Below, one piece after another: positions 1 to 9,238 of a DNA stretch of 24,665 bases; the first letter of the stretch is position 1; the number at the start of each line of letters is the position of its first letter. The DNA lies in contig CAYTNN010000047.1 of NCBI GenBank assembly GCA_964439135.1, positions 1-24,665 on the forward strand, given 5' to 3'. This stretch comes from JAFGPJ01 sp964439135 (GTDB taxonomy: Bacteria; Planctomycetota; Phycisphaerae; Sedimentisphaerales; Anaerobacaceae). The notes under the pieces are model-generated. The model was not told the DNA's origin. It worked only from the letters and a program-made list of their open reading frames with translations, and did no database searches. Both the position numbers and the translations under genes were made by a program.

Positions 1-3000
1 CACTACGTGGGCACACTCCACTACTACCTGCATGACGCACCAGCCGGTAGCGTGTCTCACGTCTTGAATCCGACCGGCCAGACTGTTAACAACTATGAAT
101 ATGACGCTTTTGGCATGCCTTCAAATGAGACCGAAGGTGTTGACAATAGCTATCAGTTCCACGGCGAAGTCCTGGAGGAGGAGACAGGTTTGGTCTTTCT
201 CCGCGCCCGTTACTACGATTCGAATATGGGCAGGTTTCTGACGCGTGATCCTTTCTCAGGTTTTCAGGAACATCCAAGTTCACTGAATCCGTATGCGTTC
301 GTCGCAAACAACCCCGTGAACTTCTCGGATCCGTCAGGACTGTTGTACAACGATGATACTCTCTATTTGTATATACGTAATCCTTTCAGGTACAGACCCA
401 CGAAGCCCGGGCTTGCGGGATTTATAGAAAGAATTACACCGCACACGGGTCTCGGCGATAGAGACAGTATGTGGGGATACTGGCCGAATGGAGTAGTTCA
501 AGAGAGTGTTAAAGGCTATGATCCTTACCCGATTCCGTTCGCGTCTTATTCAAGATCCATACAGGCTATCCAAGCTGATATGCACCTCTGGCCCGGCTCC
601 GCTTACTCCCTGGCTCTCCCGTTTTCAGGGCCGATTGGATGGATGTTTTGGAAGTTCTGTTGGACACATTCGGCCACGCATATTCGATTAAACGATGCGG
701 CCGCGCCAGATCCCAATGTCGTCCGGTTCATGATGGAGAAGTGGTGGCGCGAAATGGAGGAAAGAAATCGGTCTTACTACCCACCGTTTCCGCCCGGAGG
801 TGGGGGTGGTGCAGCCGTAGCACTTGGTGGCGTCGATCTCAATCGCGTGGCAGAGGTGCTGCTGGACATCAGCGATATCAAGGGCGTGACGTATGACACC
901 AAGACCGGACAATTGATTATCTATGGCGAGCATGATGCCAGCCTGCCGGCGATGAATCTTGATGATCTTGCCGTGGCAGCCCGCGTTGTCGACCAGGGGC
1001 TCACCCCCGTATTGAGCATTGAGGACCCGTGCGTTCCCTGTGAGAACAACGGCTGCAATGATAGCTGGTGCTATACAGTGCGATACGAACCGGAGGACGT
1101 GATATCAAACACGCACTTCGGGTCGGTGATGTTTGAAGCTGATCGGGTTCTAAAGTCACTTGGATTAGGCAGAGACAATGCCACCTGTGAAACCGTAACT
1201 TCCAGGGTTAGCGGATTCAGAACAATGTGGGAACGATGGTCAAAGGTTCCGTTCGAAGAGGCCCACTCCGCTCGCTTTTGGTTTCAGCCAAGCAGCATCA
1301 AACTGATTCCATCGCCGGATGGAAAATCTATGGTCTTTGCCGAGGCCAACATGGAAGTGGTCACGGAATCCACCTATACTTCAACGGGCGAAGTTATAGA
1401 TGATCCGGACGCGGTTGAACATGCGAGACACTTTACGGAGCATTACGACGAGTTCGCAGAGGAGTTTCCAATTTTTGGAGAGTTGAAACAGCTGGCCAAG
1501 ATCTACGGAGTTGTGCGATGGCTGAAGGAGAACGAGATTGCCAGTGACTTGTCTTTTCTGCTGAAGCATGAGCCGGCATTCGTGGAAACGCCAGCGATCA
1601 CTCCCCGAACTGTAGTAGAATATGAGAACCAGATCAGTGGCGCTCCTATGGGGATTGTTGGTGGGGTCGTCTTTGACAAGGAGCTCGAATATGATGCGCC
1701 ATCAGTCGGTCCTGAAGATGCTGTCGTGGCGGCGCGCTCGTCGAACAGCCCGCTTGCCTGGACGGCAGATGTCGATGGAACAACATACAATGCTGTTGCA
1801 CTATCGTTGGAGAAGAAGCCCATGGATGGAGGCTTCGCCTGGTCGAACACAGATTTGACAGCCGAGATCAACTGTGCTGTCCCACTGGCTTTGACGCGCC
1901 ATTACGATTCACTCGATGTCGAACAAGGTGCCTTCGGATGGGGTTGGCGCGCCACGCCGTACGCGCTTCAGTTCAAGGGCGTACCTGTGGAAGAGCCCTC
2001 GGCTTCAGGCCCGTTGGAGGTCTACGGCAAGATCAATTTTGTGGCTCGCACTGCCCAGGCTGTTTATGAGTATGAGCCGGACTATTTCTATAACACCGAC
2101 GTAGATGTCTTTCGTGTAGTCCACAAATTTGGTGCGGGCAAGGACATTTTGGTCTATGTTCACGAGTCGAAGGATTTGCCGGGATTGCTGTTCTCAGACG
2201 GGGGGGACAGATATGTTATGAGACTGGCTAATGGTGCGCTGTTGAACTTCAACGCTCAAGGACAACTGCGAGATATCGAGGACCGAAACGGCAATCAGAT
2301 CGTCTATGGATACGATGCAGCCAACCGCCTGATCAGTGTTAGCCAGTCAAGCTGTGGAAGGGCGATCCGCCTTTCATACGATGCGAAAGGTCGTGTGATC
2401 AGGGCAACTTCGCCCGCTGGCCGCATTGTCCGCTACAGCTACGATAGCAGAGACAACCTTACAAATGCAAAATTGGACTCGGCTGATGGCTGGGAGCTTC
2501 AGTATGCCTACGATACCTACCACAACCTGACAGAAATCCGAAGCGGCGATGGACAATTGTGGTTCACACGGGAGTACGATGTCTACGGCCGTGCCACCTC
2601 TGTGACTCAGCCTTCTGCAACTGCGGCATTTGCATCAGAGTACGACTGGGCTGAAGGGACAACACAGACGACGGGCCCGGAGGGTTTCTCCGAGTTCAGA
2701 GCATACGACGAGGACTACAACTTGACTCACTATGTAGACGCTCGCGAAAACTCAAGCGAGTTGGGCTACAACAGCCGTCAGAGCCTGACTACCTTGACGG
2801 ATGCCGAGGGGTACGCCTGGAACTTCTACTACGATCAGTATGGGTATCCGGAGGCTGTGCTCTGGCCCAGTGGTCGTATGGATGCGTTGGTCCATGATCA
2901 CCGCGGGTATCCTATTCAGTCATTCCAAACGGTGGTAGGATCCGGCTACGCAGAGAACTTTGACGAAGAGCACATTTTTGTCGGTGGTCCCGGATACGTT

Positions 3001-3540
3001 ATTTACAATTGGACGGATTATAAGTACGACGATGCCGGCAACCTGAAGAAGATTATTGACGCGTATTCAAACGAACATGACTTTGAGTACGACACGCGTG
3101 GCAACCTTAGCCGGTTTGTCGACGCGAGAGGTTTCGACACCCAGTACAAATACGACGACTACTCACGAGTGGTCGAGGTGGCTAACGAAAAAGGACATGC
3201 AGTATTACTCGACTACGATAGTCGGGACAATTTGACAATAGTCAAGACAGAGGCTGGTACTGTCGAAATGGCGTATGACGCCCAAGATCGCCTGCATTCA
3301 ATGATCTACGGTGATCCCCAGGAACGCCGCTCCTACGTCTATGGGTACAATGTGAACGGTCAATTGAAGAGCGTGACGAGTCCTGACGGAACAGTTACCT
3401 CATATGTTTACGACGAAAGTGGCAACTTGATCCAGGTCATTCATGACGGAGTAGTTCTGTTCGAGTACGAATACGACGACCTAAACAGGATTATTCAGAT
3501 TCGCTATTCTGGAACTGTAAGCACAGGGGAGATTAGCTGA
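1..3540 (+). CDS. RHS/YD-repeat protein, 5' partial, with core-first domain order
   Basis: The frame is open from base 1, so the gene starts outside the window; the GTG at 7 is only an internal codon. Residues below count from that GTG. Residues about 8-111 are a typical RHS-associated core: a GSV segment, then ETGLVFLRARYYDSNMGRFL, NPYAFVANNP and the terminal DPSG (108-111). Residues about 112-610 are not RHS repeats. They hold a Pro/Gly linker (about 257-275), four cysteines (C342, C345, C350, C355), and a stretch near 415-510 (FWFQPSSIKL... HYDEFAEEFPIFGELKQL) that resembles a conserved planctomycete domain, possibly DUF1598; that name is tentative. From about 613 a second RHS begins (RHYDS at 631, FGWGWR at 643-648), then YD repeats run from about 735 to the stop with no second core. 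RHS proteins usually make secreted or surface polymers and toxin shells. The function here is unknown. The permuted order could reflect fusion of two rhs genes, 3' truncation or misassembly. Confidence 0.85.
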   Translation, partial: HYVGTLHYYLHDAPAGSVSHVLNPTGQTVNNYEYDAFGMPSNETEGVDNSYQFHGEVLEEETGLVFLRARYYDSNMGRFLTRDPFSGFQEHPSSLNPYAFVANNPVNFSDPSGLLYNDDTLYLYIRNPFRYRPTKPGLAGFIERITPHTGLGDRDSMWGYWPNGVVQESVKGYDPYPIPFASYSRSIQAIQADMHLWPGSAYSLALPFSGPIGWMFWKFCWTHSATHIRLNDAAAPDPNVVRFMMEKWWREMEERNRSYYPPFPPGGGGGAAVALGGVDLNRVAEVLLDISDIKGVTYDTKTGQLIIYGEHDASLPAMNLDDLAVAARVVDQGLTPVLSIEDPCVPCENNGCNDSWCYTVRYEPEDVISNTHFGSVMFEADRVLKSLGLGRDNATCETVTSRVSGFRTMWERWSKVPFEEAHSARFWFQPSSIKLIPSPDGKSMVFAEANMEVVTESTYTSTGEVIDDPDAVEHARHFTEHYDEFAEEFPIFGELKQLAKIYGVVRWLKENEIASDLSFLLKHEPAFVETPAITPRTVVEYENQISGAPMGIVGGVVFDKELEYDAPSVGPEDAVVAARSSNSPLAWTADVDGTTYNAVALSLEKKPMDGGFAWSNTDLTAEINCAVPLALTRHYDSLDVEQGAFGWGWRATPYALQFKGVPVEEPSASGPLEVYGKINFVARTAQAVYEYEPDYFYNTDVDVFRVVHKFGAGKDILVYVHESKDLPGLLFSDGGDRYVMRLANGALLNFNAQGQLRDIEDRNGNQIVYGYDAANRLISVSQSSCGRAIRLSYDAKGRVIRATSPAGRIVRYSYDSRDNLTNAKLDSADGWELQYAYDTYHNLTEIRSGDGQLWFTREYDVYGRATSVTQPSATAAFASEYDWAEGTTQTTGPEGFSEFRAYDEDYNLTHYVDARENSSELGYNSRQSLTTLTDAEGYAWNFYYDQYGYPEAVLWPSGRMDALVHDHRGYPIQSFQTVVGSGYAENFDEEHIFVGGPGYVIYNWTDYKYDDAGNLKKIIDAYSNEHDFEYDTRGNLSRFVDARGFDTQYKYDDYSRVVEVANEKGHAVLLDYDSRDNLTIVKTEAGTVEMAYDAQDRLHSMIYGDPQERRSYVYGYNVNGQLKSVTSPDGTVTSYVYDESGNLIQVIHDGVVLFEYEYDDLNRIIQIRYSGTVSTGEIS

Positions 3541-3679
3541 GCTTCCTTTTCGCACGGAAATGATAGAAATAGTGGAAAAAGGTTTATAACAGCAACTGAA
3601 TTTTCGGCAGGTCATATAGACCTACGCAGGCAGAAACCAGGATCGAAGAATTTGATAGAGTAATTAAATCGCATATAAG
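3541..3679. other. Intergenic region between convergent genes
   Basis: This 139-base stretch separates the end of the RHS gene from the end of the minus-strand operon. It contains one weak hairpin (arms AGGTC/GACCT, about 3609-3623) with no T-run, so I do not call a terminator. The RHS sequence does not continue in another frame here. Confidence 0.5.
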
Positions 3680-4465
3680 TTAAAACGCCGCCTCCAGAGT
3701 CATGGTGGTGCTTGCGCGGGTCGGTTCGTAGGGAACACTGGCTTTTGTGAAGGGATGGATAAGGCCGTAGTCTCCGCTTTCGCGGTCCCAGTATTTCCTG
3801 TAGCCGGCATGACCGTCACAAAAGACAAAGTTGCCGCCCTTGCTGTGGACATTGGAAGTCTGTTCCCGGCGTTCTTTAGTAAACCAGGAGGGGTGATCGG
3901 CCTGGCTGGCAAACATGTGCCATTCCTGATACCGGGTGGACTCACGCCCCTGCAGGGCGGCAATGGTGCGATTGTTCGGTTCGGGTTGCACCCAGAGATG
4001 GTTGGAAAGTGCCCAGCCTTCCTGTATGGCGATGATTCTGCCGGGGCTGGGTATCGACGCTACCGCCCGGCCCATCACGACAGAGTTGACCAGGTACCCA
4101 GTGCAGCTCACGCGGGAGGGGGCATAGGCCGGGTTCGGATTAGGCCTCAGAGCGGGGCAGGCATATACGGGAGTCGGTCGGTTTGGGTCCTCGGCGAAAA
4201 CGAAGGGACGCAACAGCTTCAGGACGTTGTCCGGAGCAGCGGGGGTGGCGTAGTCGTAAACCGCATGGGTCTTCGGGGGAGTTTTCTCGTACTCGTTCTG
4301 ATAAAGTGCCAGTGCAAGGCCCACCTGACGCATATTGCTCATGCAGGATGCTCTGCAGCCCTGGTCTCTGGCCAAATTCAGGGCCGGCATGAGAATCGCC
4401 ATCAGCAGGCCAATAATCGCAATGACTACCAGCAGCTCGATGAGCGTGAAACCCTTCTTGCACAC
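3680..4465 (-). CDS. Prepilin-type N-terminal cleavage/methylation protein (H-X9-DG family)
   Basis: 261 residues. The N-terminus (KKGFTLIELLVVIAIIGLLM) is a textbook type IV pilin/pseudopilin signal: a short basic leader, G before F at the prepilin peptidase site, E at +5, and a long hydrophobic helix. The C-terminal half carries H-S-K-G-G-N-F-V-F-C-D-G, the H-X9-DG signature of the large pilin-like family expanded in Planctomycetes. The start is a GTG at 4463-4465, preceded on the minus strand by AGGTG at a normal distance; an in-frame stop lies just upstream. It is the last gene of a three-gene operon, 19 bases after the beta-helix gene. The family is processed at the membrane and exported by a type II/IV-pilus-like machine; its role is not established. 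The association with a glycan-active operon is an inference from position. Confidence 0.9.
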   Translation of the reverse strand: MCKKGFTLIELLVVIAIIGLLMAILMPALNLARDQGCRASCMSNMRQVGLALALYQNEYEKTPPKTHAVYDYATPAAPDNVLKLLRPFVFAEDPNRPTPVYACPALRPNPNPAYAPSRVSCTGYLVNSVVMGRAVASIPSPGRIIAIQEGWALSNHLWVQPEPNNRTIAALQGRESTRYQEWHMFASQADHPSWFTKERREQTSNVHSKGGNFVFCDGHAGYRKYWDRESGDYGLIHPFTKASVPYEPTRASTTMTLEAAF

Positions 4466-4484
4466 GATTACACCTCACAAATAG

Positions 4485-7193
4485 CTATACTTTGTTTGTG
4501 AGTTTCAGGTTGTCGAGGTAGAAGACCGTTTTTTTTGTGGCGTTGCTGGAAAAGCCGAGCCAGGTGAGCCTGTTGAATTTTGCGTTTCCGGCTTTCAGCC
4601 CTTCGAATTTTCTGGCCGGGCGGCCCGGCATTGTCACGGCCATGTCCCAGTTGCTGCCGTTTCCCTTGCCCAGGCCGGCGGTAATTTCGAAGTGCATCCA
4701 TTTATCGACGGGTAATTCCAGCAGAGTCTTGCCGGCGACTTTTAGCCGGGTTCCGTCAATCCAAAGGCTTGGTCCGACGCCGTAGGGCGAAGTGCGCCAA
4801 TCGCGCCATTCGTGATTGATCTGCACATCCTTGCCGATGCGGATATCGAAGGCGCAGCAAGCCGTGCCGCTGCTGTAATTGGGCGCGTAAACATAATGCG
4901 GATTGTACGCTTGCTGCAAGCCGGCCGCATCGAGAATCTTAAGGCTTTTTCTGCCGCCGGCGGCTGTCTCGTCGGTGACAACTATGGCATCGCCCCTGTT
5001 CTCTACGTTACACTCGGCAGTGCCCGGCTGCTGCCCGGCGGGAATCGCCTCGAAGTTATCGTTAATAGAAACGGGCGGCGGATCGGGCGCGATTTGAAGC
5101 TCCGGGAATGTCACGCTGGCGGCCTTTCTTATCCAGCGCCGGTCGCCGTAAACTCCCGCTTTGGTATAATCGAACGGCTTAAAGCCAAGTTCAATGGCAG
5201 GGGAGTTTGGGTCCATGCGAAAGTCGTATCTGTCCGGATCGACAAACATCGGGTCGGCGATAATCGAGTTTTTGTCCCGGCCCATTTGTTGCCATGCTTC
5301 GAGTGACAGACCGGCGGGTTTGACATCCTCGCCGGCGGCGTTCCAGTAGCAGTTCTTGTCCATTACAATGTTGATTTCCTTCCAGCGGCCGGCCAGCAAG
5401 GGACCTGTGGTCCAGTAGACGATATTGTTCTCGAAGGTAAACGACAAATGCTCCTCGACTCGCGTGGCCTGAATCTGGTGCAGCTTGCTGAAAGCGAGGA
5501 TGTTGTTGCGGACGATATTTTCCTTGCCGTAGTGCTGGTGGAAACCGCCGGTTTTGGTATTGTAGACGAGATTGTTCTCCATGACGATTCCGGTGCTGCC
5601 CTCGTCGGTATAGAGTCCCCAGCCGCCGTAATCGTAGGAATAGACATCGTGAAAGATGTTGTCGCTGACGACGGTGCCTTCGGACGGGCCGAGCGTGTAA
5701 ATGCCGCCCATGTCACTGAGCACGCCCCAGCCGATATGATGCACGTTATTGAAGCGGATGATGTTGCGTTTTGCCAGGCTGTCGGAATAGCCCCACCTCC
5801 AGCCGACCGACAGGCCCGTATAGAAAAGGTCGGCGATTTCGTTGTGCGTCACGTTGTTGTCGCCGCTTTGGCCGATCCATACGCCGACTGCCGAGGTGTA
5901 GATACGCCCGCCCGAACGGATGATGTTATTATCGACCGTGATATGACTCGTGCGGGAAGGTTCGTCGGCCCGTATGCTGCCCTCGCCGATTCGCACGCCG
6001 CCTGCGCCAAGATCGTACAAATAGCTGCGCGTCAGCAGGCAATCCTTACAACCCTGCCTGAACCACACCGCATAGGTCGCAATATGCCCCACTTCGCAAT
6101 CCTCGATAGTGACATTGCGTGCGCCGTCGGCCATAACCGCCGCCTCGGTGACATACGCCGCCTGGTACGGGGCGTATCCCGTCCGGGGCAGCAGTTCCTG
6201 GTTGTGCTCGAAGACAAGGCCCTTCAGCGTAATATTCTCGACGAATTTGGAGTTCTCGGGCTCACCCTGAAAGAGTACCAGTTTTTTAATAACCGGCGCG
6301 ACAACCTGTGCCGTAGCGGGATCTTCACCCGGCAGCGGCATGTAACTCAGCGTGCCGTCACGGGAAAGAAACCATTCACCCGGCGTATCGAGAGCCGTCC
6401 TGAGATTCTCAAACTGATATCGTGTATTCGCCGGCCAGCTGGAATAGCTCTTGAGCTTCTCGCCGATCGTGATTATCGCGTTGCTTCCGGCATCGATCCC
6501 GATCAGGAACCGCCTGCTGATGCACCATTTATGATATGCGACGAGCGTGACATCCTTAATCTCGTCCGGGCTCAGGTCTTTGAGCAGCTCCAGGTCATCC
6601 GGGCGAACAATCGTCGTCCGGCGGAACTTTCCCTGCTCGTCCTCGACCGGCACTTCTACAGTCTTGCCCATATAATGGTAAAACTTGTTCGGCGTCCGCG
6701 CCCGTACGGCTCGCCGGCCGTTAACGAACAACTGCTCGAAATACCATTTGCCCGCGGCGACATCGGGGATTTGCGTTTGCCAGACGCCGTTGGAGCCGCG
6801 TTTGAAACCGGTAATAGTACGCCCGCCCGTAAAGACCGGTCTGGCGCCGTCAGCGGCTTCGTAGCTGACCGGAAACTGCCCGGCGCCGCTATCTTCCGGC
6901 CCAAGAATAAACGGCTCATTGAGGGTGTAGCGTCCATCGGCGATAACGACATGAATCGGTTCCGGGATCCTGGCGATCAACCGTAATCGTCGTAACCGAT
7001 CGCGCGCACCGCCAAGCGAAGCAAGCGGCCCATCGGTTCGTGCGCTGTTGGGCTGGGCCAACCTGCCGGACCATTGGTCGCTGCCGTCCGGAGAAACATA
7101 CAGGTTCATCGCATCGGCCGCCTGAATCCACACGAATGAAAGGACCACGCCGCAGATTAAACACCGCTTCAATGTCGAGCTATTCTCTCTCAT
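4485..7193 (-). CDS. Secreted right-handed parallel beta-helix protein, GH141-like
   Basis: 902 residues. The N-terminus is a Sec signal peptide (cleavage likely after AADA, about residue 28). The mature start NLYVSPDGSDQWSGR, followed by DGPLASLGGARDRLR, is typical of beta-helix carbohydrate-active proteins. Next come a pre-helix region (PEDSG, FTGGRTITGF), then a TPGEWFLSRDGTLSYMPLPG segment, and long Asn-rich helix rungs (NNIIRSGG, ENNLVYNT, RNNILAFS) to about residue 640. Residues 709-902 form a separate beta-sandwich-like module (DNFEAIPAG... FYLDNLKL) that may bind carbohydrate. The layout resembles GH141 (alpha-fucosidase/xylanase members are known), but I cannot confirm catalytic residues, so the glycosidase call is an inference. 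The ATG at 7193 has GAGGT about 9 bases upstream. The gene sits between the isomerase-like gene (50-base gap) and the pilin-like gene (19-base gap), so co-transcription is likely. Confidence 0.85.
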   Translation of the reverse strand: MRENSSTLKRCLICGVVLSFVWIQAADAMNLYVSPDGSDQWSGRLAQPNSARTDGPLASLGGARDRLRRLRLIARIPEPIHVVIADGRYTLNEPFILGPEDSGAGQFPVSYEAADGARPVFTGGRTITGFKRGSNGVWQTQIPDVAAGKWYFEQLFVNGRRAVRARTPNKFYHYMGKTVEVPVEDEQGKFRRTTIVRPDDLELLKDLSPDEIKDVTLVAYHKWCISRRFLIGIDAGSNAIITIGEKLKSYSSWPANTRYQFENLRTALDTPGEWFLSRDGTLSYMPLPGEDPATAQVVAPVIKKLVLFQGEPENSKFVENITLKGLVFEHNQELLPRTGYAPYQAAYVTEAAVMADGARNVTIEDCEVGHIATYAVWFRQGCKDCLLTRSYLYDLGAGGVRIGEGSIRADEPSRTSHITVDNNIIRSGGRIYTSAVGVWIGQSGDNNVTHNEIADLFYTGLSVGWRWGYSDSLAKRNIIRFNNVHHIGWGVLSDMGGIYTLGPSEGTVVSDNIFHDVYSYDYGGWGLYTDEGSTGIVMENNLVYNTKTGGFHQHYGKENIVRNNILAFSKLHQIQATRVEEHLSFTFENNIVYWTTGPLLAGRWKEINIVMDKNCYWNAAGEDVKPAGLSLEAWQQMGRDKNSIIADPMFVDPDRYDFRMDPNSPAIELGFKPFDYTKAGVYGDRRWIRKAASVTFPELQIAPDPPPVSINDNFEAIPAGQQPGTAECNVENRGDAIVVTDETAAGGRKSLKILDAAGLQQAYNPHYVYAPNYSSGTACCAFDIRIGKDVQINHEWRDWRTSPYGVGPSLWIDGTRLKVAGKTLLELPVDKWMHFEITAGLGKGNGSNWDMAVTMPGRPARKFEGLKAGNAKFNRLTWLGFSSNATKKTVFYLDNLKLTNKV

Positions 7194-7243
7194 GTCACTT
7201 TACCTCATATTCGAACAGGATTAAAGAAACCTTACACTTCTTC

Positions 7244-8815
7244 TTAAGCGGTCAGATTCTCCCATTTGATTCCGACCTTTTTCAGTGCGTAACCAACTTC
7301 GCTCATGTAGTCACCATAGCAAATCATCCAGTGGAAGCCGGGCATCCGCTCGGCGAGCGTCCGGTCGTCGCACTTGTAGCCGATATCAATCTGCGACCGG
7401 CAGACGTCCATAAACGGCGCATCGATAATCTCAGCCAGCAAACCCACCCAGCGCTCGGCCTTGAAATCGGGCACAATTGTGGTTATCGTCTGGCCTTTGC
7501 GCATCTCGACCTTCGGTGCGGCGCCGTAATCGGACTCGAAGTGCGTCATGATACGCACCGGTTCGAGGTCTTTACCGTTCATCTTTCGTGGGGCCGTACA
7601 GTGGGCACCGGTAATCACGCCGTCGTGCGGGTAGGTCGGGTCGTTGAGGAACACGGGCTTGCCCGAGATATTCGCCAGCAGCACACCGGATGGAATCACT
7701 ACGAAGTCCGACTCGCAGAAGGCTACGTATTGGCTGTCATTCAATAAGCTCAGCGTTAAACAAGCCGAGGTCTCTGCAAGCGGCATAATTGTTCCCATGC
7801 AGCCATTGATGGTAATGGCCTGGCAGTCGGCTTGTTTCATAATCCCGCGAAAGACCTGTTCCAGCAAAAAGCAATTGTCAACATACTCGCGCTTGGTCTC
7901 CAGCGTATTACCGGGCGCCTTGAGATACTCGCCGGCGCGCTGTCGGGCACGTTTCACGGCGGCCTCATCAGCTCGGGCTTCTTTGATTAGTTTACCCAAC
8001 TCGTCGTACGATACAGTTTTTATGTCGAATTTCCACTTATCCCTGACCAGATTGGGCACGACATCTCTCGGCTGCGCCCAGCCGCCCGGTCCGCCGATAG
8101 CAATAATCCGCGTGCCCATCGTGTTGTGCAGGCCGCACAGCGCCCGCAGACGCCAGAGAATCTCGTCCTGACTGTCGATGACCACGTCACCGTCGTCGAT
8201 TCCCTTGAGCGCCAGCGTATCGGTGTGCTGCCGCAGATAGCGCGGGCTGATGATCTCGTACCACAGATAAACCGGCCCTGATTTATGCCGGCAGAAAAAG
8301 ATCATGTCTTTGCCACGCTCGGCCAGCTTGGCAAACGTATCCTGCCCGCCGCCGGCGGCGTAGACAATATACACATCCGCTTTGGCCAGATCGCTTATTC
8401 CGGACAACTCGCCGGAGCCTTTGATACCTGTCGGCGGCAAAAATTGCACGGGGAAATCCGCCTTGTTTTCCATATCGCTAAGCTCTTGCCTGATGCGGGC
8501 TAGTTCCTGATCGGCGTCCTGCTGCGTCTGGATGCCGCCCCAACTGCGCCAACTGGTTTGATGCCGCCTTGTAGGGGTGCTGTAAACAAGAATAGGCTTA
8601 ACCACAAGCGGGCGGCGTTTCGGCCCTGCCTGGTCCTGGCGTTCGGCGGCCGAGACGCTCGACCAGGTCAGGCCGGTCAGGGCCACTCCCATAGCCGCCG
8701 CTCCGCCCACACCCTGCAGAAAGCCCCGGCGCGTGATTCCGCCTGCCGAATGGTCATGGCCGCATGGACAGCAAGTCCTTCTAACCGGGTATTCTTCATG
8801 ATTTTCAGTAGTCAT
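7244..8815 (-). CDS. Tat-exported protein with L-fucose/L-arabinose isomerase-like fold
   Basis: 523 residues. A twin-arginine signal is clear (TRRGFLQG, R29-R30, then a hydrophobic stretch ending near AAERQ). The body resembles the L-fucose/L-arabinose isomerase superfamily: SACLTLSLLND (350-360), AFCESD (365-370), ISGKPVFLNDP (383-393), GAHCTAP (403-409) and a late GFHW (493-496). Candidate metal ligands are E348, E368, H405 and H495, assigned by pattern only. Known isomerases of this fold are cytoplasmic, so a Tat signal is unusual. It could be an exported isomerase, a sugar-binding relative or a non-catalytic homologue. The stretch before the RR motif is rich in Cys/His (C15, C16, C18, H20, H22), which is also odd. 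The ATG at 8813-8815 is preceded by AAAGGAG at good spacing. It is the first gene of the minus-strand operon; a TATACT (8901-8906, minus strand) is a weak -10 candidate. Confidence 0.8.
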   Translation of the reverse strand: MTTENHEEYPVRRTCCPCGHDHSAGGITRRGFLQGVGGAAAMGVALTGLTWSSVSAAERQDQAGPKRRPLVVKPILVYSTPTRRHQTSWRSWGGIQTQQDADQELARIRQELSDMENKADFPVQFLPPTGIKGSGELSGISDLAKADVYIVYAAGGGQDTFAKLAERGKDMIFFCRHKSGPVYLWYEIISPRYLRQHTDTLALKGIDDGDVVIDSQDEILWRLRALCGLHNTMGTRIIAIGGPGGWAQPRDVVPNLVRDKWKFDIKTVSYDELGKLIKEARADEAAVKRARQRAGEYLKAPGNTLETKREYVDNCFLLEQVFRGIMKQADCQAITINGCMGTIMPLAETSACLTLSLLNDSQYVAFCESDFVVIPSGVLLANISGKPVFLNDPTYPHDGVITGAHCTAPRKMNGKDLEPVRIMTHFESDYGAAPKVEMRKGQTITTIVPDFKAERWVGLLAEIIDAPFMDVCRSQIDIGYKCDDRTLAERMPGFHWMICYGDYMSEVGYALKKVGIKWENLTA

Positions 8816-9050
8816 CTAATCTTCTCCTTTCAATTTGGTTCTATGTACGTCGAGAAACCATCGTTTCACAAGTTAAATTCGTCAGTTCACATAGCCGGCA
8901 AGTATAACCGAAAGCCGATCGCTTAAAAAGTAAAAAGATTAGCTCTAAAAAAGGTTCCAATTCGCTCACCCTTCGTCTCAGCTCAGGGTGAAGGGGAGAC
9001 AGACTCGTAGTCTATCAAGCTTGAATCTGTAAGTTGTCGTCGTACGGTTG

Positions 9051-9131
9051 GGTGGCAGCCTCAAAGCCGAAGGCTTTGGGGATGGTCAATACACCAGAAG
9101 CCATCCCCAAGCTGCGCTTGAGGCTGCCACC
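9051..9131. repeat. 81-base interrupted inverted repeat (MITE/REP-like)
   Basis: The outer arms GGTGGCAGCCTCAA (9051-9064) and TTGAGGCTGCCACC (9118-9131) are perfectly complementary over 14 bases. Inner arms TTGGGGATGG (9076-9085) and CCATCCCCAA (9101-9110) pair over another 10 bases, with a 15-base loop. The two paired blocks are separated by a small unpaired region. There is no coding potential and no T-run, so a small non-autonomous or REP-type element is more likely than a terminator. Its family cannot be named from this window alone. Confidence 0.75.
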
Positions 9132-9238
9132 ATACCAGACTATTAAATCAACCTTGACAAACTATTAGCTCTGGAGGAAGAAGAACAGGCATCATGCAAA
9201 GCAGAGCCTGCCGCCACAGGCAGACGATGAGTCATGGC

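Noticed and set aside
3755..4501. 248-codon plus-strand frame
   Set aside because: It overlaps the clear prepilin gene on the other strand and has no motifs.
5448..6986. Long open frame of 512 codons on the plus strand
   Set aside because: It lies opposite the beta-helix gene, which has a signal peptide, ribosome site and recognisable domains; the antisense frame shows no known motifs.
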